Origin: Leptospira ellisii
GTDB taxonomy: Bacteria; Spirochaetota; Leptospiria; Leptospirales; Leptospiraceae
Length of the DNA stretch: 6,522 nucleotides
Assembly: GCF_002811955.1 (NCBI RefSeq)
Contig: NZ_NPEF01000214.1
Coordinates: 1 to 6,522, forward strand
Direction: 5' to 3'
Shown: in pieces, positions 1-5,969 of the stretch
Layout: the number at the start of each line of letters is the position of its first letter
Numbering within the stretch: position 1 is the first letter of the stretch
The notes under the pieces: generated by a model
What the model was told of the DNA's origin: nothing
Seen by the model: only the letters and a program-made list of their open reading frames with translations
The model's database searches: none
Made by a program: the position numbers and the translations under genes

Positions 1-32
1 ATCCTTGTTCCGATGTTCTTTTAAACCTTCCG

Positions 33-896
33 CTAATCCAGAAATCGATTGATTTCGAGCGAAACCTCGTCCGGTTTTTCCATATGAATCGCATGTTTGG
101 CCTTCGGAATGAAAACCAATCTGCTTTTTTTCAGATACGAATGCAGTTTTTTCGTCATCGACGGATCCGTGATCGGATCCTCCTTTCCGGAAACGATCAA
201 GGCGGGAAGTTTGATCTCTCCCAATTTTTTTCCCAAAAAAATCTCCCCTTCCCTATCCAAAGTGTTCACAGTAAGGTATTGATTCGGCAGTTCGTTCCAG
301 GAGGAAAGCAAAGCCTTCCTCGCGAACGCTCCCGGAAGTTCCGGAGTTTCGTAATACAGGGCATCGATCAATTTTAAAAGCTCCTCTTCGGTTTTCGGAA
401 ACAGAAGTTCCTTCATCTCGTCGCGTTTCGGATGCGGAATTCCTCCCGGCGCTAGCAGAATCAATTTCGATATCCGTTTTTCGCGATCCCGCAAAGCGAT
501 GTGCATCGCGATCAAGGCCCCCATCGAATGACCGCCTAACGTCAAATTGCGAAGATCCGATTTTCGGATCGCCTCGTAGATCAGATCTCCGAACACGTCC
601 ACTTGGTAGAGATATTTCAGATCGGGAAGTCCGCTTTTGCCGAAACCGGGAATATCGGGGATCAAAATCCGGTAATCCTGGCGGATTTTAGGCGCTAACC
701 TTCTCAACCCGGTCGCGGAATCCAGCAAACCGTGAATCAACAATACGGCCTTGTCCTTCTCGGAATTTTTTTCCAAAAAATAAACCGAATGGCCCCCGGT
801 CTCGATGCGCAAGTCCCGGAATCCCAGGACTTCTTTCATATATTTATTCTTCTTCCAATTGTAATAGATCAGGAACCAGGAGTATAAGGCTTTCAT
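33..896 (-). CDS. Alpha/beta-hydrolase (esterase/lipase-like), complete
   Basis: A serine hydrolase of the alpha/beta-hydrolase fold, 287 residues, usual for the family. Visible in order: the oxyanion-hole HG motif (LLIHGLLDS, H55-G56), the DIPGFGKSG strand-loop (residues 81-89), the nucleophile elbow GGHSMG with Ser124, a cap region at about 155-220, the acid in SGKED (Asp240), and the catalytic His268 in KAKHAIHMEKP. The triad is therefore complete. The N-terminus has a short hydrophobic stretch (LYSWFLIYY, residues 4-12) followed by lysines. It is too short for a clear transmembrane helix and has no cleavage site, so the protein is probably cytoplasmic or loosely membrane-attached. The ATG at 894-896 has only a weak GAGAT upstream. 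Met20 (codon 837-839), preceded by GGAAGAAG, is a credible alternative start giving 268 residues. The gene is divergent from the kinase genes, so a shared function is not implied. The substrate cannot be told from sequence. Confidence 0.9.
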   Translation of the reverse strand: MKALYSWFLIYYNWKKNKYMKEVLGFRDLRIETGGHSVYFLEKNSEKDKAVLLIHGLLDSATGLRRLAPKIRQDYRILIPDIPGFGKSGLPDLKYLYQVDVFGDLIYEAIRKSDLRNLTLGGHSMGALIAMHIALRDREKRISKLILLAPGGIPHPKRDEMKELLFPKTEEELLKLIDALYYETPELPGAFARKALLSSWNELPNQYLTVNTLDREGEIFLGKKLGEIKLPALIVSGKEDPITDPSMTKKLHSYLKKSRLVFIPKAKHAIHMEKPDEVSLEINRFLD

Positions 897-1074
897 AAAC
901 GGATCTCATTTTTTATCTTGGAACATAAATTCCATCGAACGCTTCTCTGTAAATACTTCCGTATCCCCGCTTCGGATTTAGTTCTTGCAAAGAATCGGAT
1001 TCCGCGGTAATCAATACGAACCGCAAGTTCCGCGGAAACGGACCCGTTTTCAAAGTAAACCCTTCGGATTTTTC
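897..1074. other. Divergent intergenic spacer with two TTCCGCGG boxes
   Basis: This 178-bp gap between the hydrolase start and the preferred kinase start should carry the promoters for both directions. I could not pick a convincing -35/-10 pair on either strand. It contains TTCCGCGG at 1000-1007 and again within a perfect 10-bp palindrome TTCCGCGGAA at 1028-1037. Their centres are 28 bp apart. No hairpin followed by a T-run is seen, so I see no terminator here. A possible minus-strand small ORF covers most of the spacer and is listed separately. Confidence 0.6.
913..1053 (-). CDS. Possible small ORF or gene remnant, 46 residues (doubtful)
   Basis: A minus-strand frame begins with TTG at 1051-1053 and ends with TAA at 913-915, 16 bp before the hydrolase ATG, so it could be co-transcribed with the hydrolase. 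GAAGGG (plus-strand 1060-1065) lies 6 nt upstream of the TTG, a good ribosome-binding site. The peptide (C-terminal part NPKRGYGSIYREAFDGIYVPR at residues 26-46) has a balanced, protein-like composition and no hydrophobic segment. I recognise no family. Against it: the same frame continues as an open antisense frame into the kinase gene, in exact codon register, so openness may be a by-product. If both starts are real, they lie only 21 bp apart, leaving little room for promoters. It could also be the tail of a decayed gene. Confidence 0.22.
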   Translation of the reverse strand: MKTGPFPRNLRFVLITAESDSLQELNPKRGYGSIYREAFDGIYVPR

Positions 1075-3396
1075 ATGCCCGACTCCCTGCTCTCCGCGTT
1101 GCATTCCTTCTTTTATCCGGTCAAGGAAGGCATATTGGCTTTGGACACGGAATCCGAAAAGATCCTCTACGCCAATCCTTCCCTCGAAACGCTTCTCGGT
1201 TATACCGCCGAAGAACTGATCGGCAAACCGCTCGACTTCGTGCTTCCGAGCCCGAGCAGACCCAGGGAGACCCTCACCGTAAAACGCAACGAACCGCTCA
1301 AGGTTTACTGGCAGCTCAAACACAAAAACGGGGAGAATAAACTCGTCAACTTCACCGTAAACGCCTCCAACTTCGCGGGCAAGGACGTGTTCCTTTTTTA
1401 TTTCACGGACCGCTCCGAAATCCAGCAGACCGAGCTCAGACTTTACTATATGCAAAGTATCTTAAGGACCCTGCGTTTATTGAGGCAGAATCTGCGTTAT
1501 TTGACTTCGGAAAGTTCCGTCTTTCAGAAGTTATGCGACACTCTAAAGGAGAACCCGCACTATTTTCTCGTATGGGGATTTTATTTTAAGGACGGCGCCC
1601 TCAACGTGGTCGGCCAAAAGGATCTTAATCCGGAACTGAGACAAAAAATCCATTCCTTCATATCGTCTAACGTGCCTTTCCCGATGAGGAATCTCATCGA
1701 CACGAAGGAGAATTTCGTCATCCACGAATTCGGAAACGGCGGTTATCCGGAATGGGAGTCGATCTTCAGCGATCACAAATTCAGAAGAAGCCTCGCGATC
1801 GGAATCCGGGAAAAGGACCGTCTCCTCGGAGGGATCGAAATTCTCTCCCTGGAGGGAATGGCGTTCGATTCGGGCGAGAATTTTCTTTACGAGGAGATCA
1901 TCTCCGACGTGCAGAATTCCCTTCAAAACGCGAAAACCGAACGGACCAGGATCGAAAATTCGAAAAAACTTCAGTTTCAAGGCGCGCTTCTCAACTCCAT
2001 AGAAGTTCCCCTGATATCGACGGACGACGAAGGTTACATCACCTACGGCAAACGAAGTCTGGAAAGAATATTAGGGGTTTATAAAGAAGATTTCATAGAT
2101 ATGCCCATTGCGGAATTTCTCAACCTTCCGCCGGACGTCATCGGACGGTTGTCGAGGGAGGAGTTCCGAACCGAAATCAAGATGAAGATTTTTCCCGATG
2201 TCGAAGCGCCCATGCTTCTCGCTTCCTCCAGAATCCGGGACGAGTATGGAAATTCGATCGGAACGATCCTTCTTTTACTCGATATCACGGAACAGAAAAA
2301 GAACGAGGAACTGATCCGTTCCTCCGAAATAAAACTGAGAAACCTTTTTTCAGCGATGAACAACGGGATCGTGATCCTAACTCCGGAAGGGAAAGTTTTG
2401 GAGGTCGCTCCGATCCTGAAATTCCTTCTCTTCCAAATATTGAACGTGACTCCGGGCGAGGATTTTTTCTCCCTCTTCGAACGTAAAGTCTCCGAGGAAT
2501 TGAGAAAGGGAATCGACAATTGCCTCTCTTCGTCGCGCGCCGTTTTTCTGGATCTTCCCATCGAAATCGTAAAAGGAGAGGAGAACTTCTTCTCCATAAA
2601 AGTCCTTCCGTTGAAAAAATACAGGGAAGAAGGGGAAGCCGTGATGCTCATCTTCTCCGACGTGACGCAGACCAAACTTCTGGACAAACAACTTTACGAA
2701 ACGGCGCGGTTCGCGTCCATAGGGGAACTCGCTGCGGGGATCGCCCACGAAGTGAACAATCCGCTACAGGCGAGTCTGCTGTATCTCGAAGATCTCATCG
2801 AAACGGAGGAGAACGATCCGGTAGAACGTCTGAAAATCTACAAGCGGATCGAAGCGGCGAGCATCCGAATCCGGGATCTGATCAAGTCTCTGCTCGATCT
2901 GGGAAGGACCGTCGCGAGGGAAAAGGAATCGGTTTCGCCGTATTACATCCTTCTTCGAGCCTGCGAATTGATCGAGGTCTCCTGTAAAAAAAACGGGATC
3001 GAATTAAAGCGGATCGCGAGTCCGGATCTTCCGAAAATCAGGGTAGCTTGGCAGGAAATAGAACAGGTGTTGATCAACTGTCTCGTCAACGCGATCAACG
3101 CCATTTCGGAGATGGAAACCAAACCCGCTTCGCCCAAAATCACGATCACGGCGCGCAAAGAATATCATTTGAATCGGGATTCTATCTTGTTTATAGTTTC
3201 CGATAACGGCCCCGGAATGACGAAAGACGTTTTGGACAAGGCTTTTCTTCCCTTGTTCACCACAAGAAGGGGAAAACAGGGGACCGGATTGGGTCTCGCG
3301 ATTTCGCAGAGGATCATCTCCGAACACAACGGAACGATCTCTCTGGAATCCGTTCCGGGAAACGGGACGAAGGTTTTGATTCGCCTTCCTATATAG
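1075..3396 (+). CDS. Cytoplasmic sensor histidine kinase, PAS-GAF-PAS-PAS-HisKA-HATPase
   Basis: A 773-residue sensor kinase that should autophosphorylate a histidine and pass the phosphate to a response regulator. Domains (numbered from this ATG): PAS1 about 5-115 (EGILALDTE, ANPSLETLLGYTAEELIG); a GAF-like domain about 135-285 with the helix-rich lead LRTLRLLRQNLRYLT; PAS2 about 305-412, ending in LLLDITEQKK; PAS3 about 417-535, ending in IFSDVTQTK; HisKA with the H-box IAHEVNNPLQ (His558); and HATPase with N-box Asn668/Asn672, G1 DNGPG (Asp710), F-box FLPLFTT and G2 GTGLGL (736-741). All kinase boxes are intact. No signal peptide or membrane helix is seen, so the signal is probably intracellular or a PAS/GAF-bound ligand. 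An in-frame TTG at 985 would add 30 basic residues unlike the rest. I prefer ATG 1075, with a weak GGA 6 nt upstream and PAS1 starting directly after. It is 46 bp upstream of the receiver-kinase gene, its likely partner. The ligand is unknown. Confidence 0.93.
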   Translation: MPDSLLSALHSFFYPVKEGILALDTESEKILYANPSLETLLGYTAEELIGKPLDFVLPSPSRPRETLTVKRNEPLKVYWQLKHKNGENKLVNFTVNASNFAGKDVFLFYFTDRSEIQQTELRLYYMQSILRTLRLLRQNLRYLTSESSVFQKLCDTLKENPHYFLVWGFYFKDGALNVVGQKDLNPELRQKIHSFISSNVPFPMRNLIDTKENFVIHEFGNGGYPEWESIFSDHKFRRSLAIGIREKDRLLGGIEILSLEGMAFDSGENFLYEEIISDVQNSLQNAKTERTRIENSKKLQFQGALLNSIEVPLISTDDEGYITYGKRSLERILGVYKEDFIDMPIAEFLNLPPDVIGRLSREEFRTEIKMKIFPDVEAPMLLASSRIRDEYGNSIGTILLLLDITEQKKNEELIRSSEIKLRNLFSAMNNGIVILTPEGKVLEVAPILKFLLFQILNVTPGEDFFSLFERKVSEELRKGIDNCLSSSRAVFLDLPIEIVKGEENFFSIKVLPLKKYREEGEAVMLIFSDVTQTKLLDKQLYETARFASIGELAAGIAHEVNNPLQASLLYLEDLIETEENDPVERLKIYKRIEAASIRIRDLIKSLLDLGRTVAREKESVSPYYILLRACELIEVSCKKNGIELKRIASPDLPKIRVAWQEIEQVLINCLVNAINAISEMETKPASPKITITARKEYHLNRDSILFIVSDNGPGMTKDVLDKAFLPLFTTRRGKQGTGLGLAISQRIISEHNGTISLESVPGNGTKVLIRLPI

Positions 3397-3429
3397 ATCG
3401 GTTTTTTTGGTAAATTAGGGTTTTTCTCC

Positions 3430-3434
3430 GAGGA
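3430..3434 (+). promoter_or_regulatory. Ribosome binding site of the receiver-kinase gene
   Basis: GAGGA lies 8 nt upstream of the ATG at 3443, a good Shine-Dalgarno match that supports this start. The 46-bp gap from the preceding stop has two T-tracts (3402-3408 and 3421-3425) but no stem before them, so I read it as a leader within an operon and not as a terminator. Confidence 0.75.
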
Positions 3435-3442
3435 ATAGTCCT

Positions 3443-4954
3443 ATGGAATCGAAGTCTACAACGGTGCTCGTAATCGACGACGAATCGGAAATTCGAACCG
3501 TCCTGGAAAGGGTCATCTCCCGGGAAGGGTATCGCGTGTTTTTGGCGAAGGATTACGATTCCGCGATCGAAATCGTACGTTCGTATAGGATCGACGTCGT
3601 CATTTCCGATATCGTTATGAACGGCAAAAGCGGGTTGGAAGTCGCGAAAGAAATCCGAAAGATCGACGAGAATATTCCCGTGATCCTGATGACCGGAAAT
3701 CCGGATCTCACCACCGCCGAGGAAGCCGTTCGCAACCGGGCCTTCGATTACATCTCCAAACCCATCCGCAGAACGAACATCATCGAAGTCCTGGAAAAGG
3801 CCAAAAACGAAAAGGAAGCCAGGGATAAACGCGCCGAAACCCTTCTCAAATCCGAAAACGAAAACACGAAACTCGCGCAAAGGGCGCAGGATCTTTATTT
3901 ACAAAATTATAATATTCTTAACGCAACCAGCGATTGCGTGATCACTCTGGACGAGAACCTCAATTTTTCCAGCCTCAACCAGTCCGCGCTCGACGCGTTC
4001 GGATATAAGGAGGAGGAGATCGTAGGAAAACACTTCAACATCCTCGTCCCTCCCGGCAAAGAGAACGTCTATATGGAAAAGGTCGAACGGCTCCTCAAAC
4101 GCAAGACCAAAAGACAGATCGCGAGAATCAACCATTCCGACCTGAAAGGCAAAGACGGAGAGGTGAGGACCTACGACATTTCCGTATGTTATTACGACAT
4201 CGAAGGTAAAACGTATTACACCGGAATCGCAAGGGACATCACGAACAAACTTCTCATTTCGGAAAAACTGATCGACGCGGAACGGAGGGCGTTTCTTTCC
4301 ACTCTGGCTTCCAGCATAGGACACGAGATCAACAATTCTCTGACGGCGATCCAAGGTCATATCGAAATCGCTAAACTGCCCGATTCCAACGATCAGGTGC
4401 GTCAAAAAGCGATCCAGATCACCTGGGGACAATTGATCAAATTAAAAACCCTTACGAACAATCTGCTTCAACTCGGCAAACCCGGCGAAAGTCTTAAAAA
4501 GACCTCCGAACCGATCGACCTTAACGAGTCCGTGGAAATAGTAATCGACGTCTTTCAAAAAACGTCCAGGTTGAAGAATTGTCAGATCCATTTCAAACCG
4601 GATCCTTCCCCCGTAATGATAGAATCCGATCAGGATCAACTTTCGCTTCTCCTTTCCAACATCATGCTCAACTCGGCGGACGCGACCGGCAATCGGGGAA
4701 ACATCACGATTTCGGTTCAGATCCGCAACCATCATCCGGTCGTATCCATCCTGGACGACGGAATCGGAATGAACGAGGAAGTGATTCAAAAAATCTATCA
4801 ACCTTATTTCACCACCAAAGGAATCGGAAAAGGAACAGGCTTGGGAATGTTCGTGGCGAAGGAGATCGCAGACCAATACGGAATCCGCATCGAGATCGAA
4901 TCCGAGCCCAAATCGGGAACCGAGTTCCGAGAGGTATTCCCCGACAAGGTATGA
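3443..4954 (+). CDS. Receiver-PAS-histidine kinase (REC-PAS-HisKA-HATPase)
   Basis: A 503-residue hybrid signalling protein with the receiver at the N-terminus. REC, about 5-120: acidic pair Asp12/Asp13, phospho-acceptor Asp56 in ISDIVM, Thr84 in LMTGN, aromatic switch Phe101 or Tyr103, and Lys106 in SKP. A charged helical linker follows (about 120-155). PAS, about 155-268 (LDAFGYKEEEIVGKHF, ending in GIARDITNK). HisKA: H-box SIGHEINNSL with His294; the usual Pro of HExNNP is Ser299 here. HATPase: N-box Asn406/Asn410, G1 DDGIG (Asp438 onwards), F-box YQPYFTT, G2 GKGTGLGM (462-469). There is no membrane helix and no DNA-binding domain. It is expected to receive phosphate on Asp56, plausibly from the kinase encoded just upstream, and to modulate its own kinase activity towards a regulator not in this window. 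Its stop is only 7 bp before the amgK-like gene, so the two are probably co-transcribed. Confidence 0.95.
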   Translation: MESKSTTVLVIDDESEIRTVLERVISREGYRVFLAKDYDSAIEIVRSYRIDVVISDIVMNGKSGLEVAKEIRKIDENIPVILMTGNPDLTTAEEAVRNRAFDYISKPIRRTNIIEVLEKAKNEKEARDKRAETLLKSENENTKLAQRAQDLYLQNYNILNATSDCVITLDENLNFSSLNQSALDAFGYKEEEIVGKHFNILVPPGKENVYMEKVERLLKRKTKRQIARINHSDLKGKDGEVRTYDISVCYYDIEGKTYYTGIARDITNKLLISEKLIDAERRAFLSTLASSIGHEINNSLTAIQGHIEIAKLPDSNDQVRQKAIQITWGQLIKLKTLTNNLLQLGKPGESLKKTSEPIDLNESVEIVIDVFQKTSRLKNCQIHFKPDPSPVMIESDQDQLSLLLSNIMLNSADATGNRGNITISVQIRNHHPVVSILDDGIGMNEEVIQKIYQPYFTTKGIGKGTGLGMFVAKEIADQYGIRIEIESEPKSGTEFREVFPDKV

Positions 4955-4961
4955 ATAAAAA

Positions 4962-5954
4962 ATGAACGTATCCGTTTCCCTCTCAGACGCAGAACTTAAG
5001 TTTTTGGAATTGCCGGGCGGATCTCCGGAAAAGATCACGCCCGTAACTTCGGAGGCTTCGGACCGCAAATATTACCGCGTCGTTTATTCGGACCGGACGC
5101 TGATCCTGTGCAAGGACGTGCGTTTCCAACACGATTTCGTGGATGTGGCGGAATTTTTGAGCCACCACCGCTTCAACGTGCCGGAAGTGATCAAAAAGGA
5201 TATGATACATTTCCTGATTTTGTTAAGCGACGGAGGGATTCGGGATCTCACTTCGATCGCGGACGACGTGGAATACAGGGAATGGCTCGTGAAAGCCGTG
5301 GAGATTCTCGTGGATCTTCAAAAAACCGATCCGGTTCCCCCGGTGAGCTCGAGGGAATTCGACGTGGAAAAATTCCATTTCGAAAGCGAATTTACGTATT
5401 CCAATTATCTAAAATTTCAGAGACAATTCGGATTAAAAACTCAGCTCAGAAGCGAGGCGAAGATTTTCATCGAGGAGTGTTCCGCGTTTCTCGCGGAATA
5501 TCCGATCAAGACGTTCTGCCACCGCGACTTCCACGGAAGAAACCTGTTGATAGATTCGGATGCGAGGATCTGCATGATCGACTTTCAGGATGCGAGGATG
5601 GGGACTCCTTTTTACGATCTTGCGAGCATCCTTTACGACGCGTATAGACCGATCCCGTTCGCGATGAGACAGGGGCTATATCAGCTTTTCATAAAGTCAA
5701 GCGGGCATACGTTTCCCAAGGCGAAGGAATGTTACTATCTTCAATGTCTTCAACGGTCCTACAAGGCGCTGGGGTCGTATTTCCATCTGATTTCCGAGAA
5801 AAAAATGGATAAGTACGCGCCGAGCGTAATCAACGCGTTGGACAATCTGATCGAAATCGTGCAGGCCGGACTTTTTCCGGATCAACTCTTCGTGTTCTTT
5901 CATCTCCTCAAAGAGGAGCTTACCGCGAATTCGAATTTTAGAAAACTCTTATAA
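4962..5954 (+). CDS. amgK: AmgK-like anomeric sugar kinase (MurNAc/GlcNAc kinase, APH fold)
   Basis: A 330-residue phosphotransferase of the aminoglycoside/choline kinase fold, the usual length for AmgK. AmgK phosphorylates the anomeric hydroxyl of N-acetylmuramate (and GlcNAc) in peptidoglycan salvage. Visible: an N-lobe loop SEASDRKYYR (30-39) resembling the AmgK DASFRRYFR loop; DVAEFLSHHRFNVPEV (61-76), the usual helix and hinge approach; the catalytic loop CHRDFHGRNLL (186-196) with Asp189 as base and Asn194 as metal ligand; and IDFQDARMGTPFYDLAS (206-222) with metal ligand Asp207. The IDFQDA..G..YDLAS signature is characteristic of AmgK relatives. ATG 4962 has AAGG (4946-4949) 12 nt upstream. 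The next gene is MurU-like, which strongly favours the salvage role. A database label of aminoglycoside phosphotransferase would describe the fold, not drug resistance. LicA-like choline kinase is the main alternative. Confidence 0.82.
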   Translation: MNVSVSLSDAELKFLELPGGSPEKITPVTSEASDRKYYRVVYSDRTLILCKDVRFQHDFVDVAEFLSHHRFNVPEVIKKDMIHFLILLSDGGIRDLTSIADDVEYREWLVKAVEILVDLQKTDPVPPVSSREFDVEKFHFESEFTYSNYLKFQRQFGLKTQLRSEAKIFIEECSAFLAEYPIKTFCHRDFHGRNLLIDSDARICMIDFQDARMGTPFYDLASILYDAYRPIPFAMRQGLYQLFIKSSGHTFPKAKECYYLQCLQRSYKALGSYFHLISEKKMDKYAPSVINALDNLIEIVQAGLFPDQLFVFFHLLKEELTANSNFRKLL

Positions 5955-5964
5955 AGGATCCGGA
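5954..5964 (+). promoter_or_regulatory. Ribosome binding site for the TTG-started murU-like gene
   Basis: AAGGA at 5954-5958 begins on the last base of the amgK-like stop codon (TAA 5952-5954), 11 nt before the TTG at 5970. A second GGA (5962-5964) sits 5 nt before it. No ATG fits the conserved N-terminus, because the first in-frame ATG is residue 14, inside the nucleotide-binding loop. The TTG is therefore the start. The site's position on the stop codon suggests translational coupling to the kinase gene. Confidence 0.65.
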
Positions 5965-5969
5965 TCGAT

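Noticed and set aside
1..32. Possible terminator or next gene start after the hydrolase
   Set aside because: Only 32 bases are available; no stem-loop is visible and no frame can be judged.
163..180. Hairpin GGATCCG-TGAT-CGGATCC
   Set aside because: It lies inside the hydrolase gene over the catalytic Asp region, where two Asp-Pro pairs are both coded GAT CCG; this explains the symmetry, and no T-run follows.
549..565. Inverted repeat GATCCGA-TTT-TCGGATC
   Set aside because: Inside hydrolase coding sequence and built from the frequent GATCCG/CGGATC words of this genome; no sign of function.
1054..1455. Upstream part of a long minus-strand open frame (913-1455) opposite the first kinase gene
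   Set aside because: It runs antisense in exact codon register with PAS1 of the kinase; the encoded sequence is low-complexity (Val/Glu/Phe/Gly) and matches no family, so it is a shadow frame.
2079..2748. Minus-strand and alternative plus-strand frames across the kinase PAS3 and HisKA region
   Set aside because: The forward frame has intact conserved domains through this stretch; the others have biased, Ser/Arg-rich composition with no motifs.
3389..3428. CTATATAG palindrome and T-tracts between the two kinase genes as terminator or promoter
   Set aside because: The 8-bp palindrome has no loop and is not next to a T-run as a terminator would be, and no -35 box lies at a proper distance from the TATA-like sequence.
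4962..5954. Reading the APH-fold gene as an aminoglycoside resistance gene
   Set aside because: The IDFQDA..YDLAS motif and the adjacent nucleotidyltransferase point to a sugar kinase; no mobile element or resistance context is present.
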